Source of the DNA: Arenicella sp.
GTDB lineage: Bacteria > Pseudomonadota > Gammaproteobacteria > Arenicellales > Arenicellaceae
Assembly (NCBI GenBank): GCA_023299895.1
Contig: JALZWI010000136.1
Coordinates: forward strand, 1-9,947
Direction: 5' to 3'
DNA: 9,947 nucleotides
A program made the translations under genes and the position numbers. The notes below the pieces were generated by a model. The model made no database searches, had not been told where the DNA came from, and worked only from the letters and a program-made list of their open reading frames with translations. Shown one piece after another: positions 1 to 6,609 of the stretch (its first letter is position 1; each line of letters opens with the position of its first letter).

Positions 1-83
1 CATAGTTAATAGGACCAAATATTGGTAGTAAAAATGGCTAAATATGAAGGTTTTTATGCGTACCATAGGTCCTATTAACTATG
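1..83. repeat. Perfect 16-bp inverted repeat at the window start
   Basis: Bases 1-16 (CATAGTTAATAGGACC) are the exact reverse complement of bases 68-83. The 51 bases between them are AT-rich and contain no gene. Just inside the arms, TATTGGTA on the left and TATGGTA (reverse complement of the right side) are also similar, so the symmetry continues imperfectly. The right arm ends on the ATG that opens the following reading frame. Possible explanations are a small non-autonomous element (MITE-like), the end of an insertion sequence, or a snap-back artefact at a contig end. The left arm starts at base 1, so its true extent and any target duplication cannot be seen. Confidence 0.75.
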
Positions 84-830
84 GCCCCCCGTAATAATAA
101 TACTGTATTTATTCCAGGCAATGCACAGAGCAGCAGCCGTCGCACCTTCTTGAATCGAGTCTTTTTTGTGCGTTGTTGTGGGGGTCCGCTTGCCGCTAAA
201 TCCAGAGGAGAAGAAGGAGGCCATGGTCCAGCGCTTGGTGCCAGTGGCGGTGTTCGCCCAGATGCAGACTTGCAGAATATTTTTCTTCAGCGTGATGGCG
301 TGATCTATCAATTAGATCTCGCGTCGATTGTTTCCGGCACACAATTTACCCCTACGCCATCGCTTAATAACGGCGATGTCATCTTTGTTGAGTCAACAGG
401 CATTGAGAATCGTCAATTGATTCGCCCAAGCCAGATCACACCACCGGGCATGCGCGTGTTTATGTCTAACCTAACTGCACCTGCGCTTAACAATGCACAA
501 TCAGCGGTTGGCGCAGATGCCACTAGACTCCCCTATGGTGCTTCGTTGCTTGATAGCGCGATCTCTGCCAACTGCGTAGGTGGCACACAAATGGCAAATG
601 CGTCACGCAGTATCGTCATGATTACCCGTAACTATGGTTCTAATCAGCAATTGGCGATCAAACGCTCCATCAATGAGTTATTAGCAAATAGCTCAGACGC
701 ATCAATCAACCCATTTGTTATGCCCAACGATGGCGTCGCCTGCTATGACTCGAAATTCACCAACTTCCGTGACGTTGCGCGCGGCATTGGTGAAGTCATT
801 AGTCCAATTATTTTTGGAGGTTTGCTATGA
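81..830 (+). CDS. Polysaccharide export outer-membrane protein (Wza/GumB type), N-terminus lost
   Basis: Outer-membrane export protein of a capsule or exopolysaccharide system; it normally forms the periplasmic and outer-membrane channel with the co-polymerase encoded next. Residues ~51-110 look like the end of an SLBB domain (ALGASGGVRPDADLQNIFL, then QLDL and a GDVIFVES strand). Residues ~121-249 resemble the C-terminal part of this family, with NCVGGT at 165-169, MPNDGVACYDS at 214-224, two cysteines (165, 221) that could pair, and a hydrophobic end. Missing are the signal peptide, the lipobox and the whole poly-export domain; family members are usually about 350-400 residues. The ATG at 81 lies on the arm of an inverted repeat and has no ribosome site, so this is most likely a 3' fragment of a longer gene. 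The stop overlaps the next start (ATGA). Family assignment is fairly sure; the N-terminal 50 residues are probably not native. Confidence 0.72.
   Translation: MAPRNNNTVFIPGNAQSSSRRTFLNRVFFVRCCGGPLAAKSRGEEGGHGPALGASGGVRPDADLQNIFLQRDGVIYQLDLASIVSGTQFTPTPSLNNGDVIFVESTGIENRQLIRPSQITPPGMRVFMSNLTAPALNNAQSAVGADATRLPYGASLLDSAISANCVGGTQMANASRSIVMITRNYGSNQQLAIKRSINELLANSSDASINPFVMPNDGVACYDSKFTNFRDVARGIGEVISPIIFGGLL
84..230. other. Unrecognised stretch replacing the export gene's 5' part
   Basis: This segment is open in the frame of the export gene, but its translation (residues ~2-50) is rich in Arg, Gly and Cys and does not resemble the polysaccharide-export or SLBB sequence expected there. The other two plus frames contain stops. 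A purine-rich run around 203-220 is unlike the neighbouring coding DNA. Homology-like sequence begins near base 231 with ALGASGG. I cannot say where the segment comes from. Confidence 0.4.
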
Positions 831-2290
831 ACTGGGGATTATTTTTACAACACTTTATCGCGTCAGTGTTTGCGGTAAAGTTCCGCATCACCATTTTGTT
901 GGTTGCAGCCTGTGCGGCAATCGGTCTTTTATTAGCAACCGAAACACCAAAATACAAAACTTCTTGGGTAGTGCTGTTGCCTGGCACTGAGCGCAGCTCA
1001 ACCATCAATCTCGACAATCTTGGTGAGGCACGCAGCAATGGCGCAAACGCTTATGGCAGTGTGTCGATTAGCCCAAAGAACACCTATAAAGAAATCGCCT
1101 TAAGTGACGCGGTGATTAATAGTGCTGCGCAGCAATACGGCGTTCAAGCATCAGCCTTCAGCAAACCAAAAATCACCTTGATTGATCAAACACCGGCAAT
1201 GAAGTTCACTCTTATTGGTGAATCCATTGATGAGCTAATTTATCGCGCCAATCTGTATAACGACACCTTTCACACCACGCTGGACGAATTGCGTCAAAAC
1301 GAAATCGATCGTAATTATCAGGGCATAGAAAACAATCTTGCGGACGCAAAACGTCGCTTAGCTGATGCCAGACAAACCATAGTTGAATATCAAACCAACA
1401 GTGACTTTATCTCCGAACAACAATTCAAGCGTTGGATGGACGACGCCGAAACTCTACGTAACCAGCGTACAACAACTGACATTGAAGCCAGTCGTTTAGA
1501 AGCAACACTGATCACTTCGCTTTATCAGCTTGGCATTTCGTCTGCGCAAGCAGAAGCGATGTTGGTGTTGTTATCAAACCCATCGATCCAAAGCAATCTA
1601 GAGCAGCTCGGCACACAGATCACCAAACAAATTGATCTGCGCACGCAATACGATAGAGAAAACCCCTTACGCAAAAAAATTGACCGCGAAGTCGCTGCTT
1701 TGTCAGCGCAATTACGCAGCACATTTAAAGACGTGCCCAATATCCAAGCCATCAGCGATACGCATTTATTCGCTCTACTATCCGATCAGGCCGCAACGAC
1801 AATTCAAACCATTGCTGGCTCGCTCGCGACGTTTGATGGTTTAAATGCACAGAGCAATGCACTTAAGGAACAACAGCAACAGTATCAACAACAAATTAAA
1901 GCGCACACCCAAGACGCCGCGACGTTGGCAGACTTTCAACGCGACCATCAAATAGCCGAGGCAATTTTTAGTTCCGCACTCGCGAAACTAGATACCAGTC
2001 GCTTGGACATTTATGCTACCTACCCGCTAACCCAGTTGCTCACACAACCAGGTGGCACCATCGTGCAGGATCGCTTGCAAAGCAAAATCATCATGCTCGC
2101 GATGTTGATGATCTTCGGTCTACTTGCGCTAGCGACATCGCTGGCTCATATGCGTTCCACGCTATTAGAAAAATCGCGTCAGCAACAACCAGCAGCCGAC
2201 GAGCCGCGAACTGATGAGCAAGTCAGACCCAAAACACAACGCAAGCACCTTGATCCAATTGCGTTAATGCCTGCGCCCCTTTTGTCTTAA
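827..2290 (+). CDS. Chain-length determinant / polysaccharide co-polymerase (Wzz/GumC type)
   Basis: Inner-membrane co-polymerase that sets chain length and links polymerisation to export, working with the outer-membrane protein encoded before it. The 487-residue protein has a first membrane segment at about 20-38, then the typical Wzz opening (TPKYKTSWVVLLPG, ~40-53). A long periplasmic, Gln-rich helical region (~150-370) contains QQQQYQQQ. The GumC-like motif FSSALAKLDTSRLDIYATYP lies at ~381-400, and a second membrane segment at ~421-440 is followed by a charged 43-residue tail. There is no Walker-containing tyrosine-kinase domain after the second membrane segment, so it is the short form rather than a Wzc. 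The start is supported by GGAGG at 816-820 and by the 4-base ATGA overlap with the export gene, implying translational coupling. Confidence 0.88.
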   Translation: MNWGLFLQHFIASVFAVKFRITILLVAACAAIGLLLATETPKYKTSWVVLLPGTERSSTINLDNLGEARSNGANAYGSVSISPKNTYKEIALSDAVINSAAQQYGVQASAFSKPKITLIDQTPAMKFTLIGESIDELIYRANLYNDTFHTTLDELRQNEIDRNYQGIENNLADAKRRLADARQTIVEYQTNSDFISEQQFKRWMDDAETLRNQRTTTDIEASRLEATLITSLYQLGISSAQAEAMLVLLSNPSIQSNLEQLGTQITKQIDLRTQYDRENPLRKKIDREVAALSAQLRSTFKDVPNIQAISDTHLFALLSDQAATTIQTIAGSLATFDGLNAQSNALKEQQQQYQQQIKAHTQDAATLADFQRDHQIAEAIFSSALAKLDTSRLDIYATYPLTQLLTQPGGTIVQDRLQSKIIMLAMLMIFGLLALATSLAHMRSTLLEKSRQQQPAADEPRTDEQVRPKTQRKHLDPIALMPAPLLS

Positions 2291-2310
2291 GAGCTGTCAG
2301 AGGAATCATC

Positions 2311-3681
2311 ATGATCAAGCTAAATAGATTATTTAATAAATCTCAACACTGGCAGCCGTTTGGTGAGTTAACGCTCAACGAAAAAGTCATCGTATCGTGC
2401 ATTACTTTTACCTTTGCTTTTTACGCAATCGGTGCTCTTTACTTAGTTGCTCCCGTCATTGGTTGGCTCTTGCTGGCGCACTTAGTCACTCAGTGGGCCA
2501 GCAAGTCAGAATCAGAGAAACAAAATACCCGCTGGTTAATTTTACTGTGGATCGCTTGCGCGGTGATATTAGAAATCGTGCTGGTAATCGGTCACTTGGA
2601 TTTTAATTTGAGTTTTTCCAAAATTATAAAATCCACTATAGGTTGGGCCAAAGGCTGGGCCTTGTTGTCGGTCTTTATTGTGCTTGGCTTTAGTTTACAG
2701 ATTCGCTACCAGCTTATCTGTCGGGCAGCCTGCATTATTGGCTTGATTGCATTGCTGATTACGCCGGTTATTATTTTTGCTTATTTGGTTAACCTGCCAA
2801 GTCATCTTTATGTTTCGCCACTTAAAATTTTAGGCGGCGCAGGCGATGAGTTTTTTACCGTTATCTTATACGAGGTCGATCCATTCAACGGCTCACCACG
2901 CTGGCGCTTTTTCGCGCCGTGGGCGCCGGCAGTCGGCTTGGTCGCGAACATTTACTTTATGTGTGCTTGGTTTGAGAAAGACAAAACTTGGCGGGTTATC
3001 GGCCTCATCGGCAACGCGGCAATGATCACTATGGCAGCATCGCGCATGGGCATGATTGTGTTACTACTCGCGCCAATCACCGTTTGGGGGCTATCACGCT
3101 TAACCCGCCCATGGATCATGGTCAGCACCGCGATATCCATTTTGGTATTAGCTTTGCTGTTTGAGCCAATCACCTCTCACTTAGTTGGCCTGTTAGAAGA
3201 CATCAAAGGTGCCCGAGCCGATTCAACCCGCGTGCGTGCAGCCTTGGGTAATATCGCCTTTTATCGATGGAGCTCAGAGGCTTACTGGTTCGGCCATGGC
3301 GTGATGGAGTCTGGTACCCATCTGGTCGAATTTATGCCTATCGGCTCGCACCACAACTGGTATGGCTTGTTATTTGTTAAAGGCATGATCGGCCTGCTTG
3401 CCTTTGCCATTCCGTTTGGTCTCACCATTATCGTATTACTGATCAAAGCGCAGTACCAAGTCAGCTCGCGTTTGGCGCTTGGCATGTGCTTGATCATCGC
3501 TTTCTTTTCACTCAGCGAAAACCTCGAAGCCTTGGCGTATATGACATGGCCCGCCTGGCTATTAATCGGCATCGGCCTACGCAGCAAATTATCAGACGTC
3601 GACACTAACCAAGGGAACTTGTTATCCGTATTCAGACTTCTATCTGAAACGCCATCAGCACGACCAGCGTTATCCGCTTAA
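2311..3681 (+). CDS. O-antigen polymerase/ligase family membrane protein (Wzy/WaaL type)
   Basis: Predicted integral membrane enzyme that joins undecaprenyl-linked repeat units (polymerase), or less likely transfers glycan to an acceptor (ligase). The 456-residue protein has about ten or more hydrophobic segments, clear ones being ~28-60, 76-95, 115-130, 137-162, 205-220, 228-256, 268-286, 355-378, 388-402 and 408-424. The WzyC-type signature lies in the late large loop: SRMGMI at ~244-249, ARADSTRVRA at ~301-310, WFGHGV at ~326-331 and GSHHNWYGLLFVKGMIG at ~345-361. The His-Asn pair and following Gly are typical of this superfamily. AGAGGA at 2299-2304 supports the ATG. It sits 20 bases after the co-polymerase and 19 before a glycosyltransferase; beside a Wzz/Wza pair, polymerase is the better guess. 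Sequence alone does not separate polymerase from ligase. Confidence 0.83.
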   Translation: MIKLNRLFNKSQHWQPFGELTLNEKVIVSCITFTFAFYAIGALYLVAPVIGWLLLAHLVTQWASKSESEKQNTRWLILLWIACAVILEIVLVIGHLDFNLSFSKIIKSTIGWAKGWALLSVFIVLGFSLQIRYQLICRAACIIGLIALLITPVIIFAYLVNLPSHLYVSPLKILGGAGDEFFTVILYEVDPFNGSPRWRFFAPWAPAVGLVANIYFMCAWFEKDKTWRVIGLIGNAAMITMAASRMGMIVLLLAPITVWGLSRLTRPWIMVSTAISILVLALLFEPITSHLVGLLEDIKGARADSTRVRAALGNIAFYRWSSEAYWFGHGVMESGTHLVEFMPIGSHHNWYGLLFVKGMIGLLAFAIPFGLTIIVLLIKAQYQVSSRLALGMCLIIAFFSLSENLEALAYMTWPAWLLIGIGLRSKLSDVDTNQGNLLSVFRLLSETPSARPALSA

Positions 3682-3700
3682 ACAACATCAGGAGATTACA

Positions 3701-4609
3701 ATGAAATTCACAACCGTTATCCCGCTTTACAACAAAGAAAAAAGCATTCGCCGTGCAATCTACTCAACGCTCAACCAACAAGATGACAGCCCTGAGCAAC
3801 ATGAGCTAATCATTGTTAACGATGGCTCAACTGATAAATCTGTTGAAATTGTTACACGCATTCGCCAAGAGCAACCCACACGTAATATTCAGCTTGTGCT
3901 TCAAACCAACCAAGGTGTCTCTGCAGCACGCAATCAAGGCATTCAACTTGCCAGCAATGAATACATCACGTTTCTCGATGCCGACGACACCTATGAAGTT
4001 AATTTTTATCAAGAGATCGCAGCCTTGATCAACGCCTACCCATCGGCACAAGCCTTTGCAACCGCCTATCGTTTTGTTAACACCAATAACGGAACTCAAC
4101 GCGATGCCAATTTAGTAGGCCTGATTAATGACGAGCACCAACTACTAACAGACTATTTTCACTCCGCCGCACAAGGCGATTTGCCGATCACCTCATCATC
4201 TGTCTGTATCACAAATTCAGCACTTCACGACATCGGCGGATTCCCTGAAGGTGAAAACATGGGCGAAGACCAAGCCGTCTGGTCACAACTCGCTTTGAAA
4301 TACGACATCGCTATTAGTCGTGAAGTTTGCGCTAACTACTTCGAAGCCTTCACAGGTTCTTTAATGGAAACCGTTACGCCCAAAAATGAAATGCCATTCA
4401 GCCAACGTCTACGAGAACAGTTTAGCGCGGGTGACACACCAAAACGTTTTGAAGACTCCATTCAATCCTATATCTCAGGTCACTTGCTAGACCTAGCGCG
4501 CCGCAATTTAGAAGCTGGCAAACCCAATCGTGCACTAAAGCTTCTCGGCAAGCCCTTTGCTAAACACCAATTCACTCGCTGGTGTTACTGGCGGGTTCGT
4601 ACTTTTTGA
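3701..4609 (+). CDS. GT2 family glycosyltransferase
   Basis: Cytoplasmic or membrane-associated inverting glycosyltransferase that probably adds one sugar of the lipid-linked repeat unit; donor and acceptor cannot be read from sequence. The 302-residue protein shows the GT-A fold in order: VIPLYNKEKSI at 6-16, NDGSTD at 40-45 (nucleotide-binding Asp), TNQGVSAARNQG at 69-80, the metal-binding DADD at 93-96, and GGFPEGENMGEDQAVW at 179-194 with the ED pair at 189-190 in the catalytic-base position. No strong membrane segments are visible. AGGAG at 3690-3694 is well placed before the ATG. It is the last gene of the plus-strand operon, and no clear terminator follows. Confidence 0.9.
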   Translation: MKFTTVIPLYNKEKSIRRAIYSTLNQQDDSPEQHELIIVNDGSTDKSVEIVTRIRQEQPTRNIQLVLQTNQGVSAARNQGIQLASNEYITFLDADDTYEVNFYQEIAALINAYPSAQAFATAYRFVNTNNGTQRDANLVGLINDEHQLLTDYFHSAAQGDLPITSSSVCITNSALHDIGGFPEGENMGEDQAVWSQLALKYDIAISREVCANYFEAFTGSLMETVTPKNEMPFSQRLREQFSAGDTPKRFEDSIQSYISGHLLDLARRNLEAGKPNRALKLLGKPFAKHQFTRWCYWRVRTF

Positions 4610-4671
4610 GTTTAATTAAAGGGCAGGTTCATAAACAATCATACTAGCTATGCATTAAGTATTTGTATGGC

Positions 4672-4702
4672 TTGACTTATTTATCGTACAACTGTGTGTA
4701 AT
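4672..4702 (+). promoter_or_regulatory. Possible promoter/operator of the decayed toxin-antitoxin module
   Basis: TTGACT at 4672-4677 resembles a -35 box. TGTAAT at 4697-4702 could be a -10, but the 19-base spacer is long and it almost touches the start codon. GTACA at 4686-4690 followed by TGTGTA nearby looks like a damaged pair of the TGTACA half-sites that YefM-type antitoxins bind. No Shine-Dalgarno is present before the ATG. This is weak evidence only. Confidence 0.2.
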
Positions 4703-4704
4703 AA

Positions 4705-4948
4705 ATGAAAGTCGTTAATTTTTCTGAAGCTCGCAATCAACTTAAGAGTGTTCTTGATCGAGTCGTCAATGACGCTGACTATATAATAATCTCACGCAGG
4801 GATGCTGTTGTGCTATCGCTGGATCACTTTAATGGTCTTGGAAACAGTACATTTATTGAAGAGCCCTGCGAATGCCGCTCACTTATCAATATCAATTCAA
4901 CAATATCATAAAGGTAAAAAATCGCAGCAACCGTTAACCAATGATTGA
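4705..4948 (+). pseudogene. yefM: Phd/YefM-family antitoxin, frameshifted
   Basis: In intact systems this antitoxin binds and neutralises the YoeB toxin and represses its own operon through its N-terminal DNA-binding part. The N-terminus is typical: MKVVNFSEARNQLKSVLDRV, then YIIISRRDAVVLSLDHFNGL. After base 4837 the frame breaks. The expected continuation LETVHLLKSPANAAHL and QQYHKGKK reads in another frame from 4838 to a TGA at 4946-4948, so two bases are missing (or one is extra). The segment RRDAVVLSL is also three residues shorter than the usual form (E. coli YefM has RQNGEAAVLMSL), consistent with a 9-base in-frame deletion. Read straight through, the frame gives a 68-residue protein ending at 4911 with a wrong C-terminus, removing most of the toxin-binding tail. 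The end overlaps the toxin start (AATGATTGA), the normal arrangement of this family. Confidence 0.85.
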
Positions 4949-5204
4949 GACCCTTGCTTGGACGAATGAGTATTGGAGAGACTATAAGTACTGGCAAACT
5001 TAGGATAGAAAAACTCTAAAGCGGATTAACAAACTTATCCAAGATACACAAAGATCACCTTTTGACGGCATTAGTAAACCTAAGACACTTAAAGAAAACC
5101 TATCTGGGTTCTGGTCAAGGCGTATCGATCACACCAATCGACTTGTTTATGTTGTGGATAAAAAGCAACTGACGATTATTTTTTGTCGAGACCACTACAG
5201 GTAG
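4941..5204 (+). pseudogene. yoeB: YoeB-family toxin, nonsense-mutated
   Basis: YoeB is a ribosome-dependent mRNA endonuclease of the RelE/ParE fold. The ATG at 4941 overlaps the antitoxin end. The translation runs MIETLAWTNEYWRDYKYWQT, meets TAG at 5001-5003, and continues in the same frame as DRKTLKRINKLIQ, ENLSGFWSRRID, NRLVYVVDKKQLTII and CRDHYR to a TAG at 5202-5204. With the stop counted as a residue it is 87 codons, against 84 residues in E. coli YoeB. The stop probably arose from CAG (Gln). The catalytic Glu of the KPEPLK motif (E46 in E. coli) is Lys here (AAG at 5082-5084), while the Arg of NRLVY and the terminal His-Tyr are kept. Nonsense mutation and active-site loss together indicate a dead toxin. 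Confidence 0.88.
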
Positions 5205-5206
5205 TC

Positions 5207-5227
5207 TGTTGGTATTTGTACCCAACA
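5207..5227. repeat. Small stem-loop after the toxin remnant
   Basis: TGTTGG at 5207-5212 pairs with CCAACA at 5222-5227 around a 9-base loop. It lies 2 bases past the toxin stop and could end the transcript, but there is no T-run after it, so it is not called a terminator. Confidence 0.35.
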
Positions 5228-5289
5228 CAAAACGACAAACTCATCTAACCCTAGATGCTTCGTGTTAATCCTATTCCACTTACTGATAT

Positions 5290-5307
5290 ATCTATCGCCT
5301 GATAGAT
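5290..5307. repeat. 7-bp hairpin with 4-base loop
   Basis: ATCTATC at 5290-5296 and GATAGAT at 5301-5307 are perfect inverted copies around GCCT. It lies inside the possible minus-strand remnant. Function unknown. Confidence 0.4.
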
Positions 5308-5335
5308 TATTAACGCATCCGCTCTCAGAAGTAAA

Positions 5336-5392
5336 GGCGGTATGACATAAACCAGATTTATGAAAACTATGTTTTTGGATCCCTGTACCGCC
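5336..5392. repeat. Nested inverted repeats
   Basis: GGCGGTA at 5336-5342 is matched by TACCGCC at 5386-5392. Inside it, CATAAA at 5346-5351 pairs with TTTATG at 5357-5362 around CCAGA. The outer arms are too far apart for a simple terminator. The arrangement could be a fold in RNA or the scar of a small element, but it lies inside the possible minus-strand frame and may be chance. Confidence 0.3.
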
Positions 5393-5565
5393 AGAGTCCT
5401 TTAAATAGACGTCCCCCATGCTTTGTAGCCCATAGCCTCCAAATTAATGACTTAGCGCTTCCATTATTTGCCCCAAACCTTAAATCTAATGTATTTTTTC
5501 CCACCAATTGACCTCAATATAATTACGACAATCACTCTAAAAATAATTAACTTTGATTCCTGACC

Positions 5566-6609
5566 TCAGCCTGCAAACATGTGATGCACCAACTTCTTCT
5601 GAATTTCAGCTGGCATAAAGCTCAAACCTACACTCGCAAATAGCGTTTCACTAGTCCGCTTAAATTCACGAAACAAACTTACAGGCGCTGACTTAAACGC
5701 GAGGCACATAAACTTAAATGCGTTGCGACCTTGTGCTTGAAACACACTGCGGCGGGCTAGGTAGCGGTATTGAAATGCTTTGGCGACGGGGCCATATTTG
5801 TTTACAAACTCAGGGGCGTAGGCTTTGGTATTGTCGAGCAACTTAAGCCAGGTTGCAAATTGGGCGTTTACGTCGGCGGAGAGGCCGTTGTTGTTGAGGC
5901 GATAGTTCGTAAGTGGTTGGTCAATGTACTCAAACTGTGTGCCAGTTTGTAAAGCGATGCGCGTCCAACATTCGACGTCTTCGGATTGGCGTAGGGTTTC
6001 GTCAAAGTATTGTAAATAAGCCTCGCCGTTTACTGTTTTCTTATTGCTGGTAAAAGCGATTTGATCAAAAATACTTTTGCGGATGATCGGCGCTGAGCCA
6101 TTGCCGATTGGGTTACGGCAGAAAATGTCTTTGGCTAGATAGCCTTGCGTTTTCATTGGCGCTTGTAGTCGGTCGAGCGATTCACCTGCTTCATCAACAA
6201 ACAGGGATGCGCTAAATGTAACACCACATTGTGACTTGTTTTGCATGATGGCGATTTGCTTTTGGAGCTTGTCGGCTTGCCAAAAGTCATCGGAATCTAG
6301 TAACGCAATATAGTCGCCTTTAGCGTTGCGGATGCCTGTGTTTCGTGCACCTGCGAGGCCGCGATTTTTTTGGCGGATGATACGAATTCTAACGTCGGTA
6401 TATTTGTGCTTTATCAGCTCGATAGAATTATCTGGGCTCTCGTCATCGACGATGATTAGCTCAAAGTTGCCATAGGTTTGATCAATAACCGACCAGACAG
6501 CTTGCTCAATGTATTGTTCTACGTTGTAGACGGGCATGACCACACTGACAAGTGGCATCACTCTTTTTTTAGCTCTATTTTTAATTTTGATTTGAGTATC
6601 AGTTTGCAT
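5566..6609 (-). CDS. GT2 family glycosyltransferase
   Basis: Second inverting glycosyltransferase of the locus, likely adding a sugar to the lipid-linked unit handled by the flippase encoded just upstream; donor and acceptor unknown. The 347-residue protein has a basic 17-residue lead and then the GT-A core: VSVVMPVYNVEQYIEQAV at 21-38, VDDESPDNS at 54-62, KNRGLAGARNTG at 81-92, the metal-binding DSDD at 105-108, and SEDVECW at 209-215 with the ED pair (210-211) in the catalytic-base position. The C-terminal third has several amphipathic or hydrophobic stretches (~280-330) that may touch the membrane. The ATG at 6607-6609 is chosen over Met18 because CAGGAGGG lies 7 bases upstream. It overlaps the end of the flippase gene by 11 bases and is the last gene of the minus operon. 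Confidence 0.9.
   Translation of the reverse strand: MQTDTQIKIKNRAKKRVMPLVSVVMPVYNVEQYIEQAVWSVIDQTYGNFELIIVDDESPDNSIELIKHKYTDVRIRIIRQKNRGLAGARNTGIRNAKGDYIALLDSDDFWQADKLQKQIAIMQNKSQCGVTFSASLFVDEAGESLDRLQAPMKTQGYLAKDIFCRNPIGNGSAPIIRKSIFDQIAFTSNKKTVNGEAYLQYFDETLRQSEDVECWTRIALQTGTQFEYIDQPLTNYRLNNNGLSADVNAQFATWLKLLDNTKAYAPEFVNKYGPVAKAFQYRYLARRSVFQAQGRNAFKFMCLAFKSAPVSLFREFKRTSETLFASVGLSFMPAEIQKKLVHHMFAG

Larger units (their letters stand above)
5195..5419 (-). pseudogene. Possible remnant of a small uncharacterised protein gene
   Basis: A 74-residue frame from ATG at 5417-5419 (open a further eight codons upstream to a TAA) reads DVYLKDSGGTGIQKHSFHKS, LCHTAFTSESG, DRYISKWNRI and ends VQIPTDYL. It looks more protein-like than the shadow frames of the window. 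The pattern SFHxSGxCxxAFTxE...W...PTDYL reminds me of small hypothetical proteins in accessory regions, but I cannot name a family. There is no good ribosome site at the ATG, though a GGAGG lies about 20 bases upstream. Its stop falls inside the last codons of the toxin on the other strand, so its 3' part may have been lost where the toxin module joined. It may equally be a chance frame. Confidence 0.3.
5205..5565. other. Gene-poor gap between the convergent operons
   Basis: About 360 bases separate the toxin remnant from the end of the minus-strand operon. Apart from the possible minus-strand remnant at 5195-5419 it holds only small inverted repeats (listed separately) and an 8-base direct repeat, TGACCTCA, at 5509-5516 and 5561-5568. 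The second copy overlaps the glycosyltransferase stop. I see no GC stem followed by a T-run on either strand that would serve as a convincing terminator, and no attC-like site. Confidence 0.5.

Noticed and set aside
75..311. Minus-strand open frame of 78 codons across the chimeric segment
   Set aside because: It runs through the region coding for the SLBB domain on the plus strand, has no ribosome site and matches no family I know; treated as a shadow.
3282..3605. 107-codon minus-strand frame inside the polymerase gene
   Set aside because: Opposite the WzyC-signature region; hydrophobic genes commonly give such open antisense frames.
4610..4630. Terminator after the plus-strand glycosyltransferase (TTTAATTAAA)
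   Set aside because: It is only an AT palindrome without a GC stem or T-run.
5236..5275. Possible integron attC site (ATCTAAC and GTTAATC core-like heptamers)
   Set aside because: The two heptamers are only about 20 bases apart with no proper attC stem, and no integrase or cassette array is visible.
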